A DNA stretch of 64,000 nucleotides from NCBI GenBank assembly GCA_030998225.1, contig JAPYXD010000250.1, positions 2,108,001 through 2,172,000 of the forward strand. Direction: 5' to 3'. The position numbers and the translations under genes were made by a program. The notes under the pieces are model-generated. The model worked only from the letters and a program-made list of their open reading frames with translations, did no database searches and was not told where the DNA came from. This document shows positions 44,185 through 55,654 of this stretch, piece by piece (position 1 is the first letter of the stretch; the number at the start of each line of letters is the position of its first letter). This DNA comes from Diplolepis rosae. Its lineage: Eukaryota; Arthropoda; Insecta; Hymenoptera; Diplolepididae.

Positions 44185-44910
44185 AAAAATGGGTGCAAAC
44201 GACCCACCCTACTGGGATTTTGGAGTGAGTTTACCTTGGTCCTTACGCAACTGAAACTGGCCTAGGATCTCGTAGGGACCAAGTCGTGACGATCATTTTG
44301 AAGCTTACTCATCTACACTAACATTATTATGTCACTAGTGGGGTGATAATCGCCTGGTTTACCTCTGCCGGGAACTGCTACTTCCAGCCCTGGTCAGCCA
44401 TCCAGACGAGGGATATAAAGAAAGAGCAGCCATTATTTTCCATGGAAGCGAAAGGAAAGAGAACCTAGAGAAGTTTTCCGGGTGTTGTCAAAATTAAGAA
44501 GGTTCTGGCTACCTCCTAGAATAACAAACATCCAGATTCCGGACTTAAGCGATGCCTAATTTAGAACATAATAGAAACCATAAACAAGAGAAAGAAATTA
44601 TAAATACCTAGCTCTTAACATTAAAAAATAATACATTGGTCGAGGAGTGCCAAAGGTGCCCTTAACTAGTGACAAATGGTATTAATTGATCAATATTAAT
44701 ATTTGTGATGACAGAGGAACTGCTACATCACAATGTATATATATAGGCTTTTGAAAAAAGCGCAAAACTTGGAAGCACTTGGATCTGACATGATGCACTA
44801 TTTCTGGTACCAATACCTGACATGTGTGCATCCTGTTTTAGGCAGATGTATGGAAAACATCATTGTCAGTCCAAAACTTGGGGCTTCTTTTATACTAGAA
44901 GGGATCATGT
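44185..44910. other. unresolved sequence; possible coding at 44716-44910
   Basis: A plus-strand frame near 44822 begins with a cysteine/histidine-rich stretch (CASCFRQMYGKHHCQ) that could be a zinc knuckle, and is interrupted by the mariner at 44912. 44190-44480 is GC-richer and may be an LTR. Neither is certain. Confidence 0.3.
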
Positions 44911-44911
44911 A

Positions 44912-45835
44912 CATTCTGTCAAAAAAGTACCGGAAATTGATCATTCAAAAAGCCCGCTTAAAGAGATTGTCGAAAATATTTCTGACGCTAAGTTGGCACC
45001 ACTGTCCTCTATACTGACGTGGAGTTCGAGCGCGATCTGTCATTAAGTCTGTTCACTGTGCTCGATGTTGTCAGTTTATCTCAAGCGTGTTTTGCGATTT
45101 TTTCCAATGGATAAGAATGTCGAACAAAGAATTTGTCTCAAACTTTGCATTGCAAATGGAATTTCATGTGCAGAATTGCTGAAAATGTTACAGAAGGCTT
45201 ACGGTGCATCGACTTTATCAAAAACACGTGCATATGAGTGGTACAGTGCATTCAAAAACGGTCGAGATGTGGTGGAAGATTTGCCTTGGTCTGGTCAGCC
45301 ATCAACGTCTTCAACTGAAGTTAACATTGTTAAATTGAAGGAAATGGTGACTGAAAATCGTCATTTATGTTTAAGAGAGATAGCCGCTGAACTTTCTGTA
45401 TTCCACGAATCTATTCGTACCATTTTAAACGATTGCTTGGGCATGAAACGCGTTGCTGCTCGACTAGTTCTGAAAGACATCAATTTTCTTCAAAAACTCA
45501 ATCGCTTAAAGGCTAAAAACTCAACGAATATCATCGAGCAACCACCGTAATTACCTGATATGGCTCCGTCCGACTTTTTTCTCTTTCCAAAACTCAAATT
45601 ACCACTTTGAGGCACCCGTTTTCAGTCGATAGAGGACATGAAAGAGAATTCGCGGCGAGAACTGAAGTCGATTCCGGAAAATGCTTTTGAACAATGTTTT
45701 CATGATTGGGTTATTTGTTGGCAGACGTGTGTTATTTCGGGAGGGACCTACTTTGGAGGCCATAAAATAAATTTGGATAAATGATAAATAGTTTGTGTTT
45801 TATTGACCAATTCTCGGTACTTTTTTAACAGAATG
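44912..45835 (+). mobile_element. mariner with TIRs and internal deletion
   Basis: Ends CATTCTGTCAAAAAAGTACC and the near reverse complement, flanked by TA (44910-44911 and 45836-45837). The transposase lies between 45106 and 45765. Confidence 0.87.
45106..45765 (+). pseudogene. mariner transposase lacking the catalytic core
   Basis: From MDKNVEQRICLKLCIANGIS, the N-terminal DNA-binding domain runs without a stop through YEWYSAFKNGRDVVEDL and the second helix-turn-helix (LREIAAELSVFHESIRTIL, LGMKRVAARLV) to about 45540. It then joins directly to MAPSDFFLFPKLKL and the C-terminal tail (CFHDWVICWQTCVISGGTYF). The first and second aspartates are deleted, leaving only the third. It belongs to the mariner group with KLCIANGIS-type N-termini. 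The clean N-terminus suggests recent activity. Confidence 0.88.
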
Positions 45836-46084
45836 TATATGCTTCCAAAGAAATCAGATGCCTGCGTTTCTTCATACTTTAAATCAAGACCCTGCTTTTC
45901 AACCGTTTATAAACTCTTCTCTGGTGTATTCTCTAATAAGGTCTATGCCCAGTGTGAGCAGAATAATATCTTCAGAGAAGATCGGCTTTCTACGGCATGC
46001 GATGTCTTTCTGGGGCACTAAGATACGTACTAGAGTGTCTGATATTGATCTGGTGAAATGAACAAGATTTGATTTTTTGGAAAA

Positions 46085-46280
46085 AATCGATTTCATTTTT
46101 CAAAATACTCTCCTTTTAGATCAATACAATGATTCCAACGATCCTTAAACTTTTCTATGCCGTCCGAACAATATGATTTTTTAAACTCTCGAAAATATCC
46201 TTCTGTTTCCCATTCAACTTCTTTATTCGACTCGAAATGCCTACGACACAGTTGCGTCTTGAATACTTTGTATAGTCAAT
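46085..46280 (-). pseudogene. mariner transposase C-terminal fragment
   Basis: Minus strand: HFESNKEVEWETEGYF, then GIEKFKDRWNHCIDLKGEYF with a stop a few codons later, the usual mariner C-terminus. Nothing upstream of it is preserved. Confidence 0.75.
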
Positions 46281-46317
46281 GTTATCATGTACTTTGTTTT
46301 GATTTGATAAATGTTCT

Positions 46318-46449
46318 CATTTTTCTGAAAAGAAAAGAGCTAAAGGCGAAGAAAATAGCTGGTGTTTACGAGGACGGAAGTGACACTTCCATGCTTAAAC
46401 GGTTACTAGGTGCTGGAGCGAGTAGCAAACGTCTCTCTGTGCTGAAGTA
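46318..46449 (+). other. candidate exon with strong splice donor
   Basis: After TTCTCATTTTTCTGAAAAG (acceptor-like) a frame reads ELKAKKIAGVYEDGSDTSML, then LLGAGASSKRLSVL, and runs into AAGTAAGTATG, a near-consensus donor. The codon composition looks genuine. I do not recognise the protein. It could be the only host exon in the window, or an exon of an unrecognised element. Confidence 0.35.
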
Positions 46450-46659
46450 AGTATGTATTTGCAGTTCATAAACGAGGAATGGAGCTCAAGAGGGCTTCAT
46501 GACTTATTTTGCAGACAGGACATGTTGAAAGGCAGATTCATGTCTTGCTGACGGAAGACCTGATACATATAGTAAGTCAAGTGAGTAATTCTGAGCATTA
46601 GCTCAAATCGAAAATGGATGCGGAACATGTAGCTTTCTTCCCCTTATTTACTTGAATTT

Positions 46660-48280
46660 TATTATTTATAACCCTTCTTGAAGTTGTTTTTGCTGTAGGC
46701 AGTCTTGCCTACAGCCAAGTTTTGCCCAGATCGATCCTTCTGGCACTTAGACTTGAAGTTGGTTTTATTAGATAAAGTAGGAGATGAGATACTGAACTCA
46801 ACAAGACACTTAAAAGGTGTATTGGCCCTTCCACAAACAGAATATAGTGTGTATCTTGGATAATAATGTATAATCATCATTATAGCTATGATAACGACGC
46901 TTACTGTGCGAAAAGGTATAAAATGAGACTACATTCGATCCCAGGTTCTGTCAATCATTTTCTCTATTAAATCGTTGTTTACAAGTTTGAGAATGCTTGC
47001 TTTGTTGTTGGTTAGAGGGTGTCCTCGCATTTCTAGAGCCACGTCGTTTAGGACTACTTCAATTAGAAACATGATTCGTTCCCGTAATTGTTCTATTCCT
47101 TGCGCTGAGTGAATATCGTTGGTTGCCAATTCTTCAGGATTAGTGTATTTTCAGGTTGGTTTAGTCATGAGCTTGACGACTGAAGATGCTTCTGCCTCTG
47201 TAGGAAGTTGCAAAATTTGGTATTGCTGTTTTGCAACAAAGTAAAAGGATGGTAATAGTCAGTTGGAAGGTACTTCGATTTCCTTTGACTTCAAAATTCA
47301 GGTTCTTGGCCTCAAAAAGAAGGTTTTGTTGTTCCTAGTTATCTGAAGTGCGGCGTAACAGGATTTGCCATGCTCCATCTTTACACTGACAGTGACACAT
47401 TTGATAATATGGTATGTAGCACCTCTCCGACAACGACGGCCATATATCCCAGTCATTTCATAATATCGTGAGCGAATTCGACTGGATAGCTAACGTCTTT
47501 ATATGTGAATTTTATCTGCATTAGTATTTGTCTTATAACATATGCGAATTTAGAGTTTACATAAGCAACAGTGTCAAGGTTAGGAACAGATACTTTCTTT
47601 GCTGTTGCAAAACATTCGCTATCAGTTGTTTTAAAAATAGGTAGTTTAGGACTCTCCATTTTAATACTATAACAAAATTGAACTTATTTTTTGCCACGTT
47701 AATGAAATATATTATTTATTGTAGATTTTTTGGCGCTGAATCCGGCCTAATGTTTAGGATCCCAGAAGGTATAATCTCCTAAGTCGATTCAGCCACCTTC
47801 AGAGAAGGAGCATGCTGTACCGAAATGCAAGTGTATTGTGTTTGAATTCAATTTAATTCTACCTTCTTGTTATGTTAGTGTTATTTCGCCAATTCCTTGG
47901 ACTATTACGGATTCCCAAGTTCCGAATGGTTCAGTTTATGCGGCTCTGTTATATGCTCAGTCTCTATCAACGTAACCGGTTGAAAGTATCACGTGTGCAT
48001 ATCAGAGTGAAAAATAGTGCGGTGAACTTCTATTTTACATTGGATAACTTGTGCTTCGCTATTTCTGTTAATTTAAAGTAACTGGACATATTTTTTGTGA
48101 TGTTAATCGTGGTACCTTGGAGTCTGTATTCACCGATTTCTCTAAGGAATAGCGTGGTGACATTTATCGTATCTGCTCCCTTAGAAGTCTCCTTCTTAAC
48201 TTCAAGTTCATGATTTATGCGCCTAATTCTAATTCTATTGGTATGAACAATCTTTTTTCCTTTATTCATTCGTATCTTAA
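46660..48280 (-). pseudogene. envelope-like glycoprotein gene of gypsy element B
   Basis: Lies directly after integrase on the minus strand, the position of env in errantiviruses. Several open segments (48305-48030, 47659-47453, 47129-46929, 46880-46662) drift in frame. N-glycosylation-like NVT/NIT sites and scattered cysteines are visible, then a helical region (QLRERIMFLIEVVLNDVA), a conserved-looking TWDR, a membrane segment (SVVIIAMMMII) and a basic tail. The wording differs from the F-type fragment at 23.7 kb, so this is a second glycoprotein type. Broken by stops. Confidence 0.5.
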
Positions 48281-48725
48281 GGGGTAAGGTCACCATGCGT
48301 GTCAAAAAAAGACAATTTTGGGAATTTTTTTAGGAGTGTAGAAAAAGCTGTAGAATTTTCTTATGAACAAAACTTTATTTTTTCACATAAAAATTTCATA
48401 TTTAATTGTTTATAAAAAAAAAGTTTACAACGTATCGAAAAATCCCTACGTGGTCTACTAGATTTTATATACATAAAAAGATACCCTTAAAATTTGAAAG
48501 CAATCGATGAAAATTTGTAACCGCGATCGGTTCGCCCGATTTGATAAATGGTGTTTTGAGAAAAACGCGTTTAAAGTTTTGACCCATTAAGGACCAAAAC
48601 TCAAAAAAGTTAAGTGTAATTTGCTAATGCAGTTTAGGTAGTAAAACATGTACAAATTTGAAAATACACTTTTCTATGTTTCCAGGATCGCTCTGAGAGA
48701 TGGTGTGGTCAAAATTTAGTTTCCG
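48281..48725. mobile_element. insertion between integrase and env-like gene, TTAA at one end
   Basis: Follows TTAA (48277-48280) with GGGGTAAGGTCACC, resembling the starts of the TTAA-flanked elements at 57.95 and 60.93 kb. The sequence style is also similar (A-runs, AAAACGCGTTT). I find no matching right TIR, so it is either truncated or only superficially similar. Confidence 0.4.
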
Positions 48726-51500
48726 TTAGGTTCCAAAATTCATTTGACGTGTCGACGGCAAGCGAGTTAGACGACCGAAAATGACGTCGTCCGGAGTATG
48801 TTTAGTTCTTTTTTGGGTACATGTATTATAACTTAACATCGCTATGTCTAAATGGTCATCCAATCCATTGCCCCTATCGGTATATTGTTTAAGAAATTCA
48901 CTCAAGGTATGACGAGAATGCTCGAGAGAACCGTTGAATTGAGAATAAAAAGGAATAGTTTTTAGTTTTAGTAAATGTGTATTAATTTCTGTTTTCTGTT
49001 GGTATAAGAGCACCTACTAAATCCGAAGTTCTTTTTCCTAAAGCTGACCCGGATGTATTGGTAATAATCATGGGCTATTTAGTTTTAATTCTTACAAGTT
49101 TTTTTAGTTGGCACTCCAAGCACTGTTGAATTGCTCTATGAATGTCTTCTTTCAGAGACTCCCTTGTGACCACCTACAGGTGATTTGTGAGATTCATAGA
49201 AAATTCTTTCACGTTTTTTCGATGGTACATAAGTTAATTTTTCTGTAGATATTAATATATTGGTTGGAGTGTTCGAGAATATCAAATCGATGAAGTCGTG
49301 TACTCCTGACCAATTTAAGTTTTCGATGACCTTACTTTTTGCTATGCTCATTCTTTTTTTATTTAATTTTTGTTGCAGGTTTCAAAGAATTTCTAATGTG
49401 CCAAATATATTAGTTTTAATTTTACTCATTGATTTGCGATTTTTTTTCTGTATACAGAGAGAAAATTAATGAAGTTTATTTCCCTTTTTCTTTCCTTTAT
49501 TCACCTACATTCGCCGATTGGTGATGATTAATCTTGTCAAATTCTAATAGCTCTCTTGAGCCTTCGCGGTACGGGAGTTCGTTGCTTAATTGAAAAACAA
49601 TTTTTCTTGTGAATTGTGTTCTAATGGGTTTGAATTTACGGTGTTTTAAAGAAGTCTTCAGTTTTTTCGTTTTATTTAAATGGCATTTTTGTCTTATGCC
49701 TTTTACATCTTTGAGTCGTGAAAAGTCTCTTACTGCTTCCACTTTCTTTGGATCTGGACTGTCTCTTAACTCTTAACATATGCTCGAGATAATCAACCTT
49801 ACGACGTAAAAATTCACAGTTTTCGATTTGTAATTCTAATCCAGCTGATCGGAGTCTTTTTACTAATAACTTAAATTTACGTTTGTATTAAATGCAGTTT
49901 TGTGCGCATGGCGAGGATCTATTTTTATCTGATGAAATCCTGAAGCTAAATCTAGTACTGTATACTATTTTGCACTTCTCACTTGATCGAGGATTTCGAT
50001 TATTTTGGGTAGTTAATATGCATCAGTGATAGTTACCGAAACTCAGATTAGGTGGTTCAAAGTAGATAGGAATTGTCCATTTTGGTTCACTGGACTTTAC
50101 ACTTTGTGGGGTGGGGGCTGTACAGAGTTCAAAACCCTACTACTTTGACGAAAAAAAAAGTTTTGGCTGAATTGTTGAATCTGAATTTCCGATCAGAATT
50201 GCAAACGGGCTCACATTTTTCATGACAAGTTTCATATTACGAACAATTTACAGAAAATATATTTTTGAGGTTAGGAAAAAAACAATAGCTAATTTGAAAA
50301 TTTGGACCCCGGATTTAGATTCAGCAACACGAAATCCATGTGAAATGAATAGTATGGTCTGTCGGAACATACACTTTTCTCGGCGGCATATTAGGGTCTT
50401 GAAATCTGTACGGCCCCCTTTCCCCGTGAAGTAGTTGACCCAGCGAACCAAACTAGACAATTTCTATGTATTTTGGGTCGCTGAATCTGAATGCAAGGTG
50501 AGGATTTCAAAGATAACTAACTTTTTTAATAATATGTTTGAGATTACGAAAAATTTAGAAAAAAATATGTTTTTTGGGGTTAGAAAAAAAAGCTAACTTC
50601 GGAATCCCGGCCATGAGCTCAGATTCAGCGACTTAAAATCTATAGGAATTGACTAGTCTTATCTGTCGGAACTCCTACTTTTTTGTGGAGCTGTGTTATT
50701 CGTATTGTTTGTATTATCTACGTTTAATTGGTTCCTCATCGATTTTTGATATTCTATGCATAACTAGATCGGTTCCCAGTAGTTCATCTCTTAGACAAGA
50801 GAAGCGATCTTTCTTTCCTTTAGTCACTTTGAGGACGTAGTCCTTTTCGATGTCGTCTAAATGATCAATAGGTAAAAGGTGTTCTAAGGTAGCAGTTTCA
50901 ACGTTAAGACCTAGAATCGATTCGATCTTGAATGCTTCTTCTTGAAGAAGAAGTATCTTGAAGTATGAACTTCTGTTCATACTTGTTGATGAAATTTGGT
51001 ATGTCAAGGTCATCAGAAGTAGGTACTTGTAAGTGGTGCAATCGATACTTTTCTCCGATGCTGGAGGTCTCTTCATATTCGTCAAAAAGCTGCTGCTTAT
51101 TCTTTCGCTATTAGTGGTATTTTTGGTTTAGTTTGCATAATCCAGTTGTGTTATTAAAATTTACAATTGATTAGGATTCATGGTACTACTTTTTCTATCG
51201 AAAGAAAATGTGTTAACATGATTTCCATTTTATACCAGCTTTTATTTAAAATCTGGAATAAACTGGATCTATTAGAAGTACTCGGTCCTTACAATTCCTG
51301 CACCTGGTATGTTACGTCATTTGAGATCACTTGGAAGGTAATCATTATATTAAAGAGTTCGATTTTAGTACTACCTAATGATGATATGAGTTCGGAACCT
51401 ATCACTCTCAGCAGTTTGCGTTCTCTCGCATCTATTATCTATAAGTCATTAAAGTTTTATAAGGTTAGCTTCTGGACCTTTGCCCACCATTAAAGCTATA
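48726..51500 (-). pseudogene. Ty3/gypsy pol of element B (protease to integrase)
   Basis: Reading right to left: degenerate protease region (51500-51100); pre-RT segment (51085-50714, LPIDHLDDIEKDYVLKVTKG, then KIDEEPIKRR); an insertion (50100-50710); RT start (near 50010-49900, VLDLASGFHQIKIDP) joined by deletion to the late RT RLRSAGLELQIENCEFLR; linker (49742-49497); the integrase zinc-binding start ESHKSPVGGHKG (near 49180); and the integrase end (49013-48726, FNGSLEHSRHTLSEFLKQY with the catalytic E). The YxDD block is deleted. It is the longest gypsy pol here. Confidence 0.82.
50100..50710. repeat. insertion in element B pol with two ~305 bp repeats
   Basis: TTTTGAGGTTAGGAAAAAAA (near 50262) and TTTTGGGGTTAGAAAAAAAA (near 50570), plus AGATTCAGCRACDYRAAATC and CTGTCGGAAC in both, define two diverged units. 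The sequence does not read as pol and separates the RT start from the pre-RT segment. Confidence 0.65.
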
Positions 51501-51689
51501 TACGATCTGGTCAGTGACAGTTTGACTGTTTTATAAGGGATAATTTTCGTATAACGGTGTAGTTCCACGAAAGAAATTCGCATAATAGGTAATATTAATG
51601 ATAATATCTGTTCCCTTCTGAGAGCGGGTTAAGGCTATTGAAATCTCCTTGTTCGCACTGCCACCTGGAGACTTTTCTCGTTTTCCTCA

Positions 51690-52830
51690 TACCTATTGTT
51701 GTATTGTCTTTAACAACATTCTGAAATAGCATGCCCTTTATTCTTACAATTAAAGCCTACTGGCAAGGCAGGTTGACTTGAGGCTGGTTGATTTGATTGT
51801 GGGATACGACAGGTTGCTGCTGTGTGTCCTACTTTGTTGCAGATTTGGTGGGATAGACGGGCTCCTGCCTTCAATCCAAGGTCTAATTTATTAGTGTTGA
51901 TTGGTCCGTTCCTTTCAAAGCAAATTCCAGCTAAATGTCCGGGTTTGTGGTAAATCTAACAGCTGGTTCTTGTATAAACGTTGTATGTCCTGTTCTGTTG
52001 CAAATGTGGCATGTGAAAACCGCTTGTGTACCTCTAGATCGCGCTTAACATTATTCCAGTGAGTGTTTTGCTTTATTGTAATATTTCCGCACAACTTTTC
52101 ATTTTTTTCTGAAATTCTTTTACTTCAATTCCCCTTTCGTTGCAAATTTGACATGTATAGACTTGCATTTTTTTGGGTTTATAGATTTTTGTCCTGGTCT
52201 TGATGCGTTTCTCAACGTTTTTTTGGGCTTCAAACTAGCGCTTGATCTTAATGTCATTTTTTGAATACATTTGGAAATAAGCACCGTCTTCCAATCTTTG
52301 TCCAGATGCGGACAAAATATTGCGCTTGAAAAGTTTGGCAATGTTATTCTCTGTGCTTGTTTTAAGGGCTTGATCAATATAGACCGAAAAGATTTTTCGA
52401 GAATAGTTTGGCGAGCTTCCCCAAATATTTTGGGACGGATTAATTAAGTCAAGTTAGATTCTGATTCTAGATCTAAAATTTCCTAAGCTTCCGAACATTC
52501 TACTCAAAATCAACTTACAGGTATATTTTAATCATTATACTCATGTCACTAGTTAATTCATTCATTTCGATGATATCGACCTTCTTGGAATTTCATTTAT
52601 CTGGAACAAATTTCATAGTTTCGTTTAGATCATCAAGGCTTGATCGACTTTTGTAAGAAGGACTTGTATGCGGCAAATTTCTAATGGGAGTTGATGGATT
52701 GTCGTCTCGAGGTATATATCTGGTAGGGATTAACCGATCAAAAGCTTTAATTTCGTTTTTGGAACAAGGGTCGGAATGAACTTGTTGACGCCTGATTCTT
52801 TGATTATTCATATATAACTGAATATCGCGA
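51690..52830 (-). pseudogene. gag of gypsy element B with three CCHC-like knuckles
   Basis: N-terminal open frame at 52811-52593 (MNNQRIRRQQVHSDP start), a capsid-like basic helical part (52377-52120), then three zinc knuckles near 52010-51720: one around HKPGHLAGIC, one CNKVGHTAATC, and one CKNKGHA. This is the expected gag of a gypsy-type provirus just upstream of pol. Stops and a lost first cysteine show decay. Confidence 0.75.
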
Positions 52831-52999
52831 GGTTCAAGTAATCATTATTTCACGGTGAAATTCAATTTTACAGTTTACTGTCCAAATGCCATGTATTAAG
52901 GAACAATTAGGTTTATTTAATATTACTTTCAAAGTTTAGAAGATTTTTTTGTTAATTTCTTTATTATTATTTTCATGCATAAATATACTCACAATCAGA

Positions 53000-53385
53000 T
53001 CAACCTAATTTTTGTTTAGATAAATGGATTCGAATTTTCCAACTAAGTCATTTACAGCGTTTTGTTGCCAAGAATAAGTTCGTTGTGAGGTATCTACTGC
53101 CTCTCTTAATACGGCGTTTAAAACTGTCAAAACGCTGACCAACTGTAACAAAAAATTGGACTTTTTCTTCAGCTCTTTCAAAATTGCTACGCAAAAGCAT
53201 GCAATATTTTGCTAGTTCTTGATTATGGTCTTCTAGGTTTCTGATTTGTTTGTCTACTACTAAGAAGCCATCTTTTCAAAATCCGGGCCCAATTCTGTTT
53301 AGCCTAGCAATCTTTCGAGGAAAGAAGCTAACAAAACTATTTAAGAACAAGATTGAAACAAGGAAACTTAAAATTAAACACATGG
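53000..53385 (-). pseudogene. small ORF upstream of gag: signal-anchor-like helix plus coiled coil
   Basis: Starts MCLILSFLVSILFLNSFVSF, a strong membrane segment, followed by FLVVDKQIRNLEDHNQELAK and a helical heptad-like stretch up to a stop near 53010. There is one stop and one frameshift. It lies between the putative 5' LTR and gag. Gypsy gag proteins do not normally begin with a membrane segment, so it may be a separate accessory ORF. Element A (4.4-5.0 kb) shows a similar order. Confidence 0.5.
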
Positions 53386-53439
53386 TAACATTATCTTGAT
53401 TCCTCCATTAGTTGCTTGATCTCCTTGTAACTTGTAACA

Positions 53440-54287
53440 TGGTAAATAAGGTTATGCTATACCTCAACTGACAATGACAGAATCGGGCCCAAACCACTCT
53501 TAATTGACGATTATGCGACGACTTGATTTTGTAAATTTCAATTCTTCGCCTCTCGAAGTTGTAAGCCAATGTGGCAGGTCTATGCAGGGGACACTTCAGC
53601 TTATTGGTTGCTTGGCGTCAACGTTCCAACAAGACGAGTTGCTCGCGCAAACCTTAGCTTCTCCGCATGCGCCAGTTTTCCCAGCTGATGTAATACAACT
53701 GAGTGACAACATACGATGCGCAGCTCAATTCTGTTGTTGCGTTTTGAGTAAGTCTTTAAAGATCATACTTCAGGTTCTCATTCTCATTTCTTTTATAAAG
53801 TGCGTGGCTCTCAAGCTTTTTCAAAGCCTTTTTTGTTATGTTCAAGGCGATGGAAGCACATTTAATTCAAATTCCTTTTACTTTGGTTTTATATTGAGTC
53901 GGGGCTTTGTCGACTGTTTAAAATAAATTATAGACATTTAGTTTAAATGTTTACTCCTTTTTTTTATTTTACTTAAGGCTGAACTTTTAGCTTCAGTTTT
54001 TCCTAACTTCCTTTAAATTGATCTTGAGCTTCCGAACACAAGCGCCCGTGTCGGTAACCAGCTGCTTTCCTTTTTCTTACAGCAATACATTTCAGGGTAA
54101 TATAATTTATAATTATGGCGTCGGAAGACGCCAGGCGCTCATCATAAAAACAGCAACCATTAACGCTGGTGCCACCGAGGGTAATCCCGAAATTTCTGGT
54201 CCGCCTCCATTAAATTTGTCTTCTTTGATGTTTCAGTGGACAAGTCACCCGTTATAAACAAGAGTCGATAAAATCGCGGAACGTGAC
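53440..54287 (-). mobile_element. putative 5' LTR of gypsy element B
   Basis: On the minus strand it would begin TGTCACGTTCCGCG (54287 leftwards), the same TGTYAC start as other LTRs here, and end near 53440 before the small ORF. The plus-strand open frame 53504-53926 inside it is not a credible gene. I cannot identify the primer-binding site or a matching 3' LTR near 46.6 kb. Confidence 0.45.
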
Positions 54288-54289
54288 AC

Positions 54290-54885
54290 CTCCTCCTTTC
54301 ATTCGAACGAGGGAAGTTAATGATCCGGGATCCAAACTTTAGTAAAAAAATTAATTTAATCCAATGTGCTGACTTATTCAAAAATATATTTTTTTTGTTT
54401 AATTTAACAATTTATATTGCATAAATATTTCGTTGAAGCATAATTTTAGGAATTAGTATTTTCAATTATTGTTAAGAACAAAAATGCCATCCAGCAAACG
54501 AACAGTTGGCTCACACACGTAGGCACGCAGTATCGGTGAGCTCGAGAGAGCGCGCAATACGGATGTCACGATATGCCCGTCCTTTTTACGGTCCCCCAGC
54601 ACGGTCAATGGAAACCACAGAGGACGCAGGGAGGGGCGAATACCTCATTTTCCGATTTCCAAATCACGTTGTGAATATAATTTTTGAAATTAAACTCTCA
54701 AATTTTGTTATTTAAAAACTATACTTTATCAATTTAATGTTTATATTTCAATTCTTAAAACCTCGTGCAAAACAACTTGTTCTCTAACACGTTGGAAGTT
54801 TTTTTATCGAAATATTATTTGCAAAAAGTATATAAAGTCCTGTATTTGAAATATTGTTTGATTTTCCTGATCCAAAACTTCCTAA
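54290..54885. other. no recognised gene
   Basis: AT-rich except for a GC-richer patch (54490-54650) with opposed short frames. No domain. Confidence 0.35.
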
Positions 54886-54894
54886 TATTTTACA

Positions 54895-55280
54895 ATGTCA
54901 TTCTTAGAATTTCATTCTTCTACCATCGGTGCACAAAAATCGTGTTGTTTGACAGTATACTTTTGGTTTTCATCATAAAAGTCATTATCATTTTTAAAAT
55001 AATTTATCACTTGAAAAGTTTGAAAAAATCTAGGTGTGTACGCTTCACTCAGATTCGAACAATTATTGGTGAAAGTGTCTGTTCGTAGGTTTTAGCGAAG
55101 ACTACTCGTTCTGACATAAATTCTGTGAGTATATTACAAAGATAATTTCAAAATTTTCTAGTGAATATTCACCATTTTGAAAATGATAACGACTTTTATG
55201 ATAAAAGCCAAAAGTATACCGTCAAACTACACAATTTTTGTGCACCGATAGTTGAAGAAAGTGTGAAGATTTCTCACGAT
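54895..55280. mobile_element. ~350-390 bp MITE with ~86 bp TIRs
   Basis: CATCGGTGCACAAAAATCGT (54921) through GTCATTATCATTTTT pairs with 55172-55250 (ATGATAACGACTTTTATGAT and TTTTTGTGCACCGATAG). Weaker pairing continues outward. There is no room for a transposase. Confidence 0.82.
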
Positions 55281-55299
55281 TTCAATGTGAAAAAAAGCG

Positions 55300-55539
55300 A
55301 TGATGACTAAAGCGACACAGGTGATGAATAAAGATAATCCCGTGATAGTAAATAACAAAGAAATGGCCATAGCCATACCTAACAGTCTTCAGGTATCCTT
55401 AAGCGACGCTTCCAGCTTCAGCGTCTCAAAACTCAAAAGAAGAACCCAAAGTTCGACAAATAACGCAAATACGCGTGCCCAAAATGGTTTTAAGGTGGTA
55501 AAAATCACCCCCGAAAGTAATAATACAAAAAATTTCTAA
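55300..55539 (+). CDS. unrecognised 79-residue ORF, coding-like composition
   Basis: Reads MMTKATQVMNKDNPVIVNNK, then a serine-rich stretch (SLSDASSFSVSKLKRR) and FKVVKITPESNN. Codon use looks more balanced than the AT-rich noise around it. No known motif. Possibly the last exon of a host gene or of an unknown element. Confidence 0.3.
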   Translation: MMTKATQVMNKDNPVIVNNKEMAIAIPNSLQVSLSDASSFSVSKLKRRTQSSTNNANTRAQNGFKVVKITPESNNTKNF

Positions 55540-55654
55540 ACGGGCATAATTTCAACCCGAAAAATCTGAAAAAAATATATGTTGCACACGATAATAAAAT
55601 AAAATTTACGTGTTTTTGCAAATACCCTACAGTTTTGGCAATCACTTTTTCATT

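Noticed and set aside
53504..53926. 140-residue plus-strand frame with hydrophobic stretches
   Set aside because: Lies in the putative LTR of element B, lacks any domain, and the composition reads as chance.
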